Shown piece after piece: positions 50,990 to 60,100 of a DNA stretch of 64,000 nt; the stretch's first letter is position 1, and every line of letters starts with the position of its first letter. The notes under the pieces were generated by a model. That model worked only from the letters and a program-made list of their open reading frames with translations. It had not been told where the DNA came from and did not search any database. This stretch comes from Gordonia sediminis (GTDB lineage Bacteria; Actinomycetota; Actinomycetes; Mycobacteriales; Mycobacteriaceae), in NCBI GenBank assembly GCA_004193205.1, contig RZUM01000002.1, positions 558,001 through 622,000 on the forward strand, in the 5' to 3' direction. A program made the translations under genes and the position numbers.

Positions 50990-51697
50990 TCAGCTACGGG
51001 TGTCGTCGCCGCCGGTGATGTGCCCGGTCAGCAACTGACGGATGACATCGCGTGCGTCTTGGTAGGTGCGGTCGAGCACGTTGAAGGCGGTCTGTTCGTC
51101 GTGATCGGCGACCGCGGCGATCAACGGCTCTATATGGTTCCAGGCCTCGATCCCCTGGTCGATGGCATTGGACACCCAAAGACTTTTGTACGGCCGGCAC
51201 GAATCCCAGACACCGTCGATGAGCCGCATCAGGATGTCGTTGCCGCTGGCCTCGTACAGCGCCGTGAGCAGCATCTCGTCCTCGAGGACGGCCTCGGCGA
51301 TGTCGCCGCGGTCCGACGCGGCACGCACCGCTGACCAATGCCGGGACATCGCTTCGACGACATCCGCGCCCGCATGCCGGGTGCCACGAAGTGCCGCTTG
51401 GGGTTCCAGGATCACCCGCACGTCGTAGACATGCTCGAGTTCATCGATGCTCAGCAGCGGCACACGGGCGCCACGGTACGGCTCGACGACTATCAGCCCG
51501 GCCTGTTCGAGTCGTCGAAACGCTTCTCGGACCGGCATGTCACTGGTGCCGACCAGCGAGGCGACCTCACGGATCCGCATGGTCACGCCGGGCGCCCAGT
51601 CCCCGTGGGTGATCCAGGCGCGGAGTTGGTTGAAGACCTGATCGGCGAGGAGGTTGGACGACACCTTGGGTGAGGCCGAGCGGCCGCTGCTGGTCAT
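50990..51697 (-). CDS. GntR family regulator with FCD domain (copy 2)
   Basis: 235 residues. N-terminal wHTH: LADQVFNQLRAWITHGDWAP, VASLVGTSDMPVREAFRRLE; C-terminal all-helical FCD ligand domain (EHVYDVRVILEPQAAL; metal His in AVRAASD...MSRHW). Overlaps the upstream paralogue by 4 bp (51694-51697). The two may act as a heterodimer or sense two pathway compounds. Confidence 0.93.
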   Translation of the reverse strand: MTSSGRSASPKVSSNLLADQVFNQLRAWITHGDWAPGVTMRIREVASLVGTSDMPVREAFRRLEQAGLIVVEPYRGARVPLLSIDELEHVYDVRVILEPQAALRGTRHAGADVVEAMSRHWSAVRAASDRGDIAEAVLEDEMLLTALYEASGNDILMRLIDGVWDSCRPYKSLWVSNAIDQGIEAWNHIEPLIAAVADHDEQTAFNVLDRTYQDARDVIRQLLTGHITGGDDTRS

Positions 51698-52419
51698 CGC
51701 GCCGCGAACATCTCGCGGACGATGGCCTTCGCGTCCTCATAGGACCGCTGCACGATCCGCTCGGCACCCTCGGCATCGCCGGCGCGCACGGCCTCGATGA
51801 GCTCGGGTTTGTGCTGCCACAGCTCCGAATGGTCGGATGCGTTGCTCGCCCACAGCATCCGATAGGGGCGGCACTTGTCCCACAACCCGTGAACGATGTC
51901 GACCAGCGTGGGATTGCCGGCGGCGTGGAACAGTTCGTTCAGGATCTCGTCGTCGTGTTCCAGCGCTGCGACGGCATCTCCGGCGTCGACGGTCGCCTGC
52001 AACGTCGCCCAATGCTCGGCCATCCGGTCCGCCACGGACTTGCCGGCGTTGATCGTGCCCAGCCGAGCACACGCTCCCTCGATGAGAATCCGGGCGTCGT
52101 AGATGTTGTCGAGTTCGCCGACCGCAAGTTGCCGCACCCGAGCACCTTTGTAGGGCTCGGATTCGGCCAGCCCGGCCTCGACCAGTCGGCGGATGGCCTC
52201 TCGTACCGGCATGCTCGACGTGCCGACGTCCTGTGCCAGTTCGTTGACCCGCAGACGGTGTCCGGGTGGCAGCACCCCTTCGACGATCTGCCTGCGCAAC
52301 ATGGTGAAGACCTGGTCGGCCAGGGGTGTCGCGACCACCGACGTGTCGGGCATACGGGACTCGAGAGTGCTCCGGACTGCCGCCGCATCGCCGGAGGACA
52401 TCTGTGTCGGGGGGCTCAC
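51694..52419 (-). CDS. GntR family regulator with FCD domain (copy 1)
   Basis: 241 residues. wHTH: LADQVFTMLRRQIVEGVLPP, AQDVGTSSMPVREAIRRLVE; FCD domain with IYDARILIEGACARLGTINA and DEILNELFHAAGNPTLVDIV. First gene of the island and clearly a duplicate of the next gene (shared GTS-MPVREA, LWASNASD versus LWVSNAID, YEDAKAIV versus YQDARDVI). A copy of the operator motif lies about 50 bp upstream. Confidence 0.93.
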   Translation of the reverse strand: MSPPTQMSSGDAAAVRSTLESRMPDTSVVATPLADQVFTMLRRQIVEGVLPPGHRLRVNELAQDVGTSSMPVREAIRRLVEAGLAESEPYKGARVRQLAVGELDNIYDARILIEGACARLGTINAGKSVADRMAEHWATLQATVDAGDAVAALEHDDEILNELFHAAGNPTLVDIVHGLWDKCRPYRMLWASNASDHSELWQHKPELIEAVRAGDAEGAERIVQRSYEDAKAIVREMFAAR

Positions 52420-52470
52420 GCGATCAGGCTACGCTGCGCGGTTCGCCGAATGGGTCAACTGCGCCCAAAA

Positions 52471-52490
52471 TCGATATTCGATCAAATAAT
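52471..52490. promoter_or_regulatory. inverted copy of GntR operator motif
   Basis: TCGATATTCGATCA at 52471-52484 is the complement of the 14-bp motif at 50911 with one mismatch, and CGATCAAATA overlaps it in the other direction. About 52 bp upstream of the first gntR start, implying autoregulation. Confidence 0.6.
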
Positions 52491-52590
52491 TCCGAAAACA
52501 TAGGGAGGGCTTCGGGTTACGTGCGGCCCTTCGTGACAGTGAGAATGGGTTGTGGCTGTCGGGCTCGGCGGGCGCCTCGCTCCCAGACTC

Positions 52591-52729
52591 AGAGCGTGTT
52601 TGACACTGGTCCCTGAGGAGACTCGGAGCGCCAGCGGAGGGTCGACGCGTAGGGCCGCTGCTGTACGGACCCGTGACGCTCGCTCGTTCCTCGCGGGCTC
52701 CTCAGGGACCAGGTTTCCAAACACGCTCT
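52591..52729. repeat. inverted-repeat element in 336-bp gene-free gap
   Basis: Left arm 52591-52620 and right arm 52698-52729 pair over about 27 positions (GAGCGTGTTTG and CTGGTCCCTGAGGAG, with a short mismatch and bulge between). The 77-base loop includes CGCTCGTTCCTCGCGGGCTC. Phrases such as GGCTCCTCAGGGACC recur, to my memory, as dispersed repeats in Gordonia genomes. Probably a small REP/MITE-like element at the end of phoR. No coding potential seen in 52420-52755. Confidence 0.65.
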
Positions 52730-52755
52730 CACACTCAGGGACAGAGGAATTCGTG

Positions 52756-54246
52756 TCAGTCGGTGCGACGCGGCAACCGCACCCAGAAGGTCGACCCCAC
52801 GCCCTGGGTCGATTCCACGCCGACCGCGCCGCCGTGCGCATGCACGAGCGCGGCGACGATCGACAGACCCAGTCCACTTCCTCCACCACGGTCACCCCGG
52901 TGCCGCGACGAGTCGCCGCGATAGAAGCGCTCGAACACCCGCGAGGCATCTTCGGGAGCAAGTCCCTGCCCGGTGTCGGCGACGGTGAGCACCACATCGT
53001 CGTGCCCCTCGGAGGTGTCCACCGCGACGCCGACGGTGATGGACGCCTCGTCCGGCGTGTGCGCGATGGCGTTGTTGATCAGGTTGCGCAGCACCTGCAG
53101 CAGCCGCGGAGCATCGCCGGTCACCATCGGCGGTTCCTCCGTCTCGCCGATCTCGAGCGAGATGGCGCGTTGCGGCGCCGCCGCCTTCGCACTCTGCACC
53201 GCGTCGGCCGCCAGGCCCAGAATGTCGACCGGCTGTTCGGCGATCGGACGATGCGCGTCCAGGCGTGCCAGCATGAGTAGGTCCTCGACGAGAAGTCCCA
53301 TCCGCCCGGCCTCGGCATCGATGCGTCCCATGGCGTCGGGGACGTCGGACACCGCCCCCTGTTTGTACAGTTCGGCGAATCCCTTGATCGAGGTCAATGG
53401 GGTCCGTAGCTCGTGACTCGCATCGGCGATGAACTGCCGCATCTTGTCCTCGGAGGCGCGCGCCTCCTGCTCGGATGCCGCGGTGCGGGCAAAGGCCCGC
53501 TGGATCTGGCCGAGCATGGTGTTCAGCGACGCAGACAGACTGCCCACCTCGGTGTTGGGCGGCGCCGGCGGCACCCGCATGTTCAGGTTGCCGGCCGCGA
53601 TCGCATGGGCGGTCTCCTCGACGCGTCGCAGTGGCCGCAGGCTCGAACGGACGAGCAGATAGCTCAGCGCGCCGATGACCAAAACGACGAGCGTCCCGAT
53701 CCCGAGCTGCAGCCACATCAGCCGCGACAGGGTGGCATTGACGTCGGTGAGCGGGGTCGCGACGACGGACACGCCGTTTGCGTTGCTGGTCTTGGCCGCC
53801 CGCCACTCGGGTCCGTCACCACCGGCCGATCCGATGGTGACCGGACGCGAATCACCGGCGGGGAGGGCGGAGATATCCGGTTGACTCGAGAAGTCGTTGT
53901 TGATGATGGTGTCGCCGTTGGTGAGCACGGTCATCGCGAAGAACTGAGACGGCGGCCGGCGCGGACCGGGGGGCCCGTCGGTCGGCTCGTTGACGTGATC
54001 GCGTGGGCGCGCCCAGCTCTGCAACGCGTTGATGAGTTCGGAATCGGTGCGGGAGATCAGGTCCGACTTCATGGCTGAGGTCACCGCGAGGCCGGAGGCG
54101 AGCAGCCCCAGCACCACGAGCACCAGGGTGAGCGCCACCAGCGAGATCCGCAGCGGAATCCCGCGCCTGGGTTTAGTCGCTGCCGCGCTCGGTGCCGCCG
54201 CGACGTGTCCGGTGCGTCGGTCCACCGGTGCGCCGAGGGCGGTCAC
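52756..54246 (-). CDS. phoR: sensor histidine kinase PhoR
   Basis: 496 residues (M. tuberculosis PhoR about 485). Two TM helices (about 35-57; 177-200) around an exported sensor loop with PSQFFAMTVLTNGD, HAMP (LRPLRRVEETAHAIAAGNLN), HisKA with H-box FIADASHELRTPLTSIKGFA, then N-box LRNLINNAIAHTPDEAS and G-boxes DTGQGLAPED and GGGSGLGLSIVAALV. Close match to mycobacterial PhoR. Translationally coupled to phoP (ATGA). Controls envelope lipid and pH responses in relatives. Confidence 0.93.
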   Translation of the reverse strand: MTALGAPVDRRTGHVAAAPSAAATKPRRGIPLRISLVALTLVLVVLGLLASGLAVTSAMKSDLISRTDSELINALQSWARPRDHVNEPTDGPPGPRRPPSQFFAMTVLTNGDTIINNDFSSQPDISALPAGDSRPVTIGSAGGDGPEWRAAKTSNANGVSVVATPLTDVNATLSRLMWLQLGIGTLVVLVIGALSYLLVRSSLRPLRRVEETAHAIAAGNLNMRVPPAPPNTEVGSLSASLNTMLGQIQRAFARTAASEQEARASEDKMRQFIADASHELRTPLTSIKGFAELYKQGAVSDVPDAMGRIDAEAGRMGLLVEDLLMLARLDAHRPIAEQPVDILGLAADAVQSAKAAAPQRAISLEIGETEEPPMVTGDAPRLLQVLRNLINNAIAHTPDEASITVGVAVDTSEGHDDVVLTVADTGQGLAPEDASRVFERFYRGDSSRHRGDRGGGSGLGLSIVAALVHAHGGAVGVESTQGVGSTFWVRLPRRTD

Positions 54247-54971
54247 TCTCGTGGCTCACGCATCACGTAGCCCACACCGCGCAGGGTGTGGATAAGGCGC
54301 TTGTCACCGGTGTCGAGCTTGCGACGCAGGTAGGACACATACGACTCGACCACGTTGACCTCGCCACCGAAGTCGTAGTTCCACACGTGGTCGAGAATGC
54401 GGGGCTTCGACAGCACCGTGCCGGCGTTGACCATGAAGTAGCGCAGCAGGGTGAATTCGGTGGGCGACAGCGCCACGAGTTTGCCGGCCTTCCACACCTC
54501 GTGGGTTTCGTCGTCGAGTTCGATGTCGGCGAAGGTGATCCGCGAGGACTCCTTGGCCTGCTCGTCGAAGCCGCTCCGCCGAAGCACCACCTGTAGACGT
54601 GCGACCACTTCCTCGAGCGAGAACGGTTTCGTCACGTAGTCGTCGCCGCCGATGGTCAGCCCGTTGACCTTGTCCTCGACGGAGTCGCGCGCGGACAGGA
54701 AAAGCGCCGGGGCGTCGATGCCGTCGGCGCGGAGCCGACGCAGCAGACCGAATCCGTCCATACCCGGCATCATGACGTCGAGGATCAGAGCGTCGGGCTT
54801 GAAGGTACGGCAGCGGTCCAGGGCGGCGGGTCCGTTGTCGGCAGTGGTGACCTCGAAGCCCTGGAACTTCAGCGACACCGACAGCAGTTCCCGGATGTTC
54901 TCCTCGTCGTCGACGACAAGTACCTTTGCTCCCAAGTTTTTTGCCTCTTCGCTGCGCACCGGTTGACTCAT
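54243..54971 (-). CDS. phoP: response regulator PhoP (OmpR family)
   Basis: 242 residues from ATG 54971 (MSQPVRSEEAKNLGAKVLVV), about 10 bp after GGGGGAG. Receiver: acidic VDDEENIREL, phospho-Asp in ILDVMMPGMDGFGLLRRLRA, Lys in DDYVTKPFSLEEVVAR; OmpR-type DNA-binding domain FTLLRYFMVNAGTVLSKPRI and VESYVSYLRRKLD. Long stretches are identical to mycobacterial PhoP, including LSVSLKFQGFEV. Likely autoregulated through the box at 55015-55032. Confidence 0.96.
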   Translation of the reverse strand: MSQPVRSEEAKNLGAKVLVVDDEENIRELLSVSLKFQGFEVTTADNGPAALDRCRTFKPDALILDVMMPGMDGFGLLRRLRADGIDAPALFLSARDSVEDKVNGLTIGGDDYVTKPFSLEEVVARLQVVLRRSGFDEQAKESSRITFADIELDDETHEVWKAGKLVALSPTEFTLLRYFMVNAGTVLSKPRILDHVWNYDFGGEVNVVESYVSYLRRKLDTGDKRLIHTLRGVGYVMREPRE

Positions 54972-55014
54972 GCCCTGACTCTCCCCCATCAGACTGCCAC
55001 GAGTCTGGATGCTC

Positions 55015-55032
55015 CCTGGGAGATATCTGTGA
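55015..55032 (-). promoter_or_regulatory. PhoP-like box upstream of phoP
   Basis: Minus strand TCACAGA-TATC-TCCCAGG, a 7-4-7 repeat matching 11 of 14 bases of TCACAGC-N4-TCACAGC, about 44 bp upstream of the phoP start. It supports autoregulation as known in mycobacteria. It would sit inside the 3' end of the alkZ-like gene region and spacer. Confidence 0.4.
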
Positions 55033-55054
55033 ATGCCTACCTGCGACGACGTCG

Positions 55055-56248
55055 TCAACCGTCCCGCATGAAAGGCGCGGGGAAGCCGGGAGTCGGACGG
55101 ACGTCACCCAGCCAGTCCTCGAGGCGGCCGGCGGCGTCTGTCAGGGCGCGATTCGCCGTCCGGGACAGCTTTTCGAGGAGGATCAGCTCGATACGGCCGT
55201 CGCCTCGGTGCTGACGCCACCCGCCGACGATACGCCCGTCCCACCACGCCGTCTGCCCGCCGTTGCCGTTGCGGTCGAAGACCCGCCCGGCGTGCGGCCC
55301 GAGGAAGAAGTCCCGCCGCTTCCAGCCCATGGTCGTCGCGTCGAGCTCGGGGAGCAGGAAACCCTGGGGTTCGACGGGGTCGTCGTCGTCGAGGTCGTCG
55401 GCGAGGAGGTAGCCGACCTCACCACTTTCGAGGTCGACCTCGACGACATCGAGTCCGGCGAGGGCCTCGCGCACCGCCCGTTTGGTCGACCCGAGCCACC
55501 ACACCAGATCGGTTTCGGTGCCGGGACCGAAGGACCGGAGCCAGCGCTCGATCAGGGCCCGGTGCCCGTCGGCGACCGACACGGTCGGGAGGTTCGTGCC
55601 GAGCCATGCGGGCATCGACACCCAGGTGGGTTTCGACTGATGCCAGCCCACCGATCCGGCATTCTTCCCGCGGACGATCTCCCCGGCGGCACTCATCATG
55701 TTCAGCACCCGCGGCCCCATCGGTGTCCGCGCACCCCACGACTTTCCTTCACCCTGCACGACGTGGCCGCCGAGGGCCGGTAACCGTTCGCGCAGCTGCG
55801 TCGACGTCCGGGCCACCCCATCGGCCAGATCCTCGAGTACCGCGGCCCGTGCCGCGTCGATCCAGGCGTCCGGGTCCGCGAAATCCGGACTGCGTCGCAA
55901 GTCACGGAGCATGTTGGTCCGTTCCGACGCGGCGACCCGCGGGCCGATGCCGCCGACCGCCGCGGCCAATGTCGGGCGAGTGAACACGAACAGGGTCCGC
56001 CTCATCGCGAGCTGCTTGATGAGGGATCGGTCGTCGTAGAGGGCGGTGGTCATCGTGTCCGGCGCGAAGCCGTCGATGCGTGCCCACGCCGACAGGTAGA
56101 CGGTCGACGGTGTGGTGGCGTGCAGCCCGACCAGCGCGTCGGCCAGGTCGGTCACCGACTCGGCGTGGGTTTCGACGGCCAGCCGGTGACGGCGGAGCAG
56201 TCGGGTCCGGCGCTGCGCGTCGGTGATCGCCGGGCGGGCCGCCATCAT
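55055..56248 (-). CDS. winged-helix AlkZ-like (HTH_42) protein
   Basis: 397 residues. The family of AlkZ/YcaQ DNA glycosylases and Streptomyces self-resistance glycosylases: LVGLHATTPSTVYLSAWARI near the N-terminus, MRRTLFVFTRPTLAA, TDLVWWLGSTKRAVREALAG, FFLGPHAGRVFDRNGNGGQT and WWDGRIVGGW. The catalytic QxQ/QxD position reads H-A-T, so activity may differ. It might excise bulky alkylated bases. Coupled to the upstream RidA gene (ATGA). Confidence 0.85.
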   Translation of the reverse strand: MMAARPAITDAQRRTRLLRRHRLAVETHAESVTDLADALVGLHATTPSTVYLSAWARIDGFAPDTMTTALYDDRSLIKQLAMRRTLFVFTRPTLAAAVGGIGPRVAASERTNMLRDLRRSPDFADPDAWIDAARAAVLEDLADGVARTSTQLRERLPALGGHVVQGEGKSWGARTPMGPRVLNMMSAAGEIVRGKNAGSVGWHQSKPTWVSMPAWLGTNLPTVSVADGHRALIERWLRSFGPGTETDLVWWLGSTKRAVREALAGLDVVEVDLESGEVGYLLADDLDDDDPVEPQGFLLPELDATTMGWKRRDFFLGPHAGRVFDRNGNGGQTAWWDGRIVGGWRQHRGDGRIELILLEKLSRTANRALTDAAGRLEDWLGDVRPTPGFPAPFMRDG

Positions 56249-56643
56249 TCTTGCGGTGCGGCGATCGCCTCGATCTCGACGAGCTGGTCATCGTAGCTCA
56301 GGACGGTCACACCCAGCATCGTCGCCGGCGGCACCGGATCGCCGAACTCCGCGGTCACCTCCTGCCAGGCGACGACGAGGTCGGCCTGCAGGCGTTCGGC
56401 GACATAGACGGTGAGTTTCACGACGTCGGCCAGTGACGCGCCGCGCTCGGCGAGAACCCCGGCGAGATTCTGCAGACACTGACGGGTCTGCCCGACCACA
56501 TCACCCGGCGTCGTGACGACGCCCTGCCCGTCGACCGGGCTGATCCCCGCCGTGAATACCAAGGGCCCGGGTGCCACCGTCGCGCTGTAGGCGAACCCGT
56601 GGTCCGGAAGTGTGGTCGACCCGTGCAATCGGACTCGTGACAT
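56245..56643 (-). CDS. RidA family protein
   Basis: 132 residues from ATG 56643. RidA core: FAYSATVAPGPLVFTAGISP, VVGQTRQCLQNLAGVLAERG, DVVKLTVYVAERLQADLVVA and PVPPATMLGVTVLSYDDQLV. The catalytic Arg position of RidA proper is Ala-Thr (PPATM), so it may belong to another Rid subgroup without imine deaminase activity. Co-translated with the AlkZ-like gene, an odd pairing. Confidence 0.88.
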   Translation of the reverse strand: MSRVRLHGSTTLPDHGFAYSATVAPGPLVFTAGISPVDGQGVVTTPGDVVGQTRQCLQNLAGVLAERGASLADVVKLTVYVAERLQADLVVAWQEVTAEFGDPVPPATMLGVTVLSYDDQLVEIEAIAAPQE

Positions 56644-57121
56644 ATCCGGATCGTACGTCGTGTCGCGACGGGAAAGCGCCCGGCGCCGTACCCCGCTACG
56701 GCACCGGAGCGCCCCCGTTCGCGACAGATCCGTCTCACAGATTCCATCGTGTTCCATCTGGGACCGGCTGCAGCCATTGCGCGACACGCACCCCCGACGT
56801 GGTGATGCGAGCGCATCACCGCATGTCGTGCAACGGCCCCAGCCCAACGCGTTCGATGGCGGTCTCACGCGTTGCCACCAGTTCACCCCTCGCGCGGGCG
56901 CGGGTCCAGCCGCGCTCCGGATTTGCGACCAAACGCGCTGATCAGGGTCAGATCGCACATTCCGGACCGGACACCGGACGGGTCCGGACGGGCCCGGAAA
57001 CCGGCCCGGCGTCATTCGGATGGACCACCTTGTGGTGGTGGCGGCCACGTTGATTGGCGACGACGCGCACGTTCGTCGCATCATGGGTGACGATTGTGTC
57101 GGGGGGCTTCGGGGATTGACA
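56644..57121. promoter_or_regulatory. 478-bp divergent intergenic region with a 20-bp palindrome
   Basis: GGTGATGCG-AG-CGCATCACC at 56801-56820 is a palindrome with 9-bp arms, suitable as an operator. A run of CCGGAC/GGGTCCGG repeats fills about 56960-57010, able to fold into stable hairpins before the STAND gene. No coding ORF with good support was found. Either flanking gene could be the target; the STAND protein carries its own HTH. Confidence 0.5.
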
Positions 57122-60100
57122 GTGGATTTCGGTGAGGCGTTGGCCCGGCTGTTCGTGCAGGCCGGGCGTCCGACGCTGCGCGCGGCCGCGGCGCGGTCGA
57201 CGGTGTCGGCGCAGCGCATCAGTGACTGGCGCAACGGGCGCCATCTGCCGCGCGACTTCGGGACCGTCGAGCCGCTGCTGGTGTGGCTCACCTCCCGCGC
57301 GGTGTCGTCGGGTCAGGAGCAGGTCCTGACGATGCCGCAGTGGAAGGACCTGTGGGATCAGCGCCTGACCGAATCGGCCGCCGACGAGACCGGCCCGTCG
57401 GCCCCGACGGGCGGGGTCACCCGCCCCTACGCGGGACTGTCCAGCCTGACCGCCGCCGACAGCGACGTGTTCTTCGGTCGTGACGATCTGATCGCGACGC
57501 TCGTCGACACCATCCTCGACACCGCCGCGAACCCGTCCGGACCTCGTCTGATCGTCGTCACCGGCGTCTCGGGATCGGGGAAGTCGTCATTGCTCGACGC
57601 CGGACTCGCGCGCGACCGGCGGCTACCGACGCCGCGGCGCGCCCGGATCACCGCTGCGGGTGTGCGCATCGCCGACTCCCCCACTGATACAACCACCGGC
57701 AGCGCTTGCGCCGACTACGCCGCAGACCCGACGTGCCCCGACGTCGTCGTCCTCGACCAGTTCGAGAGCGTGTTCGCGCTGCCCGACGACGCCGTCGTCG
57801 CAGCGATTCGCGAGGTCGAGTCCCTGGCCCACGACTCGGTCGTCGTGCTGGGCGTGCGCGCCGACTTCTTCGGCCAGTGCGTCGAGTTCTCGGTCCTCGC
57901 GCACGCCTGGCAGTCGCGCTGCGTCATCGTCCCCGAGATGACCGGCGCCCAACTCCGCGAGGTCATCACCGGCCCGGTCCGCCTGGCCGGCGGCCGGATC
58001 GAATCCGGGCTGGCCGACGTGATGATCGCCGACCTGCACGCCGCGTCCACTGTCGGCGACCGCGCCGGCCGCCTCCCACTCCTCGCGCACGTGCTCGCAG
58101 CCACCTGGGCGCGACGATCCGGCAACCGGATGACGATCTCGGGGTATCGCGCCACCGGTGGCATCGCGCGGGCCGTGGCCGATACCGCCGAGGCCGCCTG
58201 GTCGGCCGTCGACCGCGAGGACCACACCCTCGCGCGTGCCCTGCTGCTCGCCCTCGTGCATGTCGCCCCGGGCGGGATCGCCCTGCGCGTCCCATTGCAC
58301 ACCGACACCATCGCCGACCGATTCGGACCGCGCGTGTCGCGTGTCATCGACGTGTTCGCCCAGGCACGACTGCTGATCGTGACCTCGGACTCGGTGATGC
58401 TCGTCCACGACGTCGTCCTCACCTCCTGGCCGAGGCTCGCGGACTGGATCGCCGGCGATTCCGGTATCCACCTCTGGCGCCAGCAACTCGACGCCGACAC
58501 GGCCGCATGGGCCGAGGCCGGACACAGCCGGTCCTTCCTGTACACCGGATCGCGGGTCGACACCGCCCGGCAGTACCGGGACGCGCTGCAGCGCAACTAC
58601 CAGCACCTGCTGTCGGCCGAGAACGAGGAGTTCATCGACGCCGCGGTCGTCCAACAACGTCGGCGACGGATGCTGCGGGTGGCCTCGATCGCGGTCGTCG
58701 TCGTCCTCGCCGTGGTGTCCACGATCACCGCCGCCTTCGCCGTCACCCAGGCCCAGGACCTCACCCGGCAACGCAACAGCGCCGAACGTGCTGCGCTGCT
58801 CTCGCACATCGACAGCCTGCAGCAAACCCACCCCTCCCTCGCGGCCCGTCTGTTGCTCGTTGCCCAGGACCTCTACCCCGACGATCCGACGGTGGACCAG
58901 CGGGTCCTGGGCGCCGCGACGAGTCCGCTGTCCCGGCCGCTGGTCGGCCACAGCGGCCCCGTCTACGACGTCAGCTTCGACAGCGACGGAAAGTACTTCG
59001 CCTCGGCCAGCGGCGACCGCACGGCCCGGCTGTGGGAACGCACCGACGACGACTCGTTCCGGTCGGTGGCGACGCTGTCCGGCTACGGCAACTACCTGAC
59101 CTCGACCGCCTTCCACCCCACGCGAGGGTTTCTGGCCACCGGCAGCGGCGACGGCACGGTACGGATCTGGGACATCCGCACGCCCGCGACACCCCATCAG
59201 CAGACAGTGGTCACCCCCGGCCACGGAACCGTCTACCTGGTGCGTTTCTCCCCCGACGGGCGACATCTGGCCGCGTCGTCGGACGACGGGTCGGTGACGA
59301 TCTACGCCGTCGGCGACGACGGCTCGCTGCGGGAGACCACCGTGCTCGCCGCACACCGCGGTGCCGCGCGGACGCTGTCCTACAGCGACGACGGTCGGTT
59401 GCTCGCCACCGGAGGCGACGACCAGGTGGTGCGGTTGTGGGACACCGTCGACGGCGACCATCCGGTCCCGGCCGGCCCGCCGATCACCGGCTTCCCCAGC
59501 ATCACCCATTCGGTCGGCTTCAGCCCCGACAGCCGCTCGCTGGCGGTCACCGGGGACAGCGCCAACGCCCAGTTGTGGAACGTCACCGACCCCGCACGCC
59601 CGGCACCGATCTCGACATCGTTACCCGGCGTGACCGGCGGGTCGTGGTCGATCACCTACGGTCCGGCCGGCGATCAGGTGGCCTCGGCCCGCTCGGACGG
59701 CGCGGTGATGGTGTGGAACACGATCAACCCGGCCATGCCGGCGACCCAGTGGACACTCCAGACGTCGAGCGCGCAGGCGCCCGAACAGGGGTCGGTGCGC
59801 GCGTTCTCGACGGCGTTCGCCCCCGACGACGACCGACTCGTGGTCGGCAGATCGGACGGGACGATCGACCTGTGGCATCTGCCGTCGAGCGTGATGCCCG
59901 ACCGCGGCGGCACCGTCACCGGGCTGGCCAACAGCGCCGACGGTCGCGTACTGACCACGGTCGGCACCGACACCACGCTCAACATCTGGACCGACGGAGC
60001 CGACGGGTGGATCCAGCACGCCCGCACGCCCATCGACAAGCGCGTCAACGACCACCCGTCGGTGACCGTGAACGCGTCGGGCACCCAGGCCGCGACGGCC

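Noticed and set aside
52420-52755. An insertion sequence remnant
   Set aside because: Arms are short and no transposase fragment is readable in any frame; treated as an inverted-repeat element only.
57623-59509. 628-codon minus-strand ORF inside the STAND-WD40 gene
   Set aside because: Antisense shadow; composition is Gly/Arg/Val-rich with no motif, while the plus strand has Walker and WD40 motifs.
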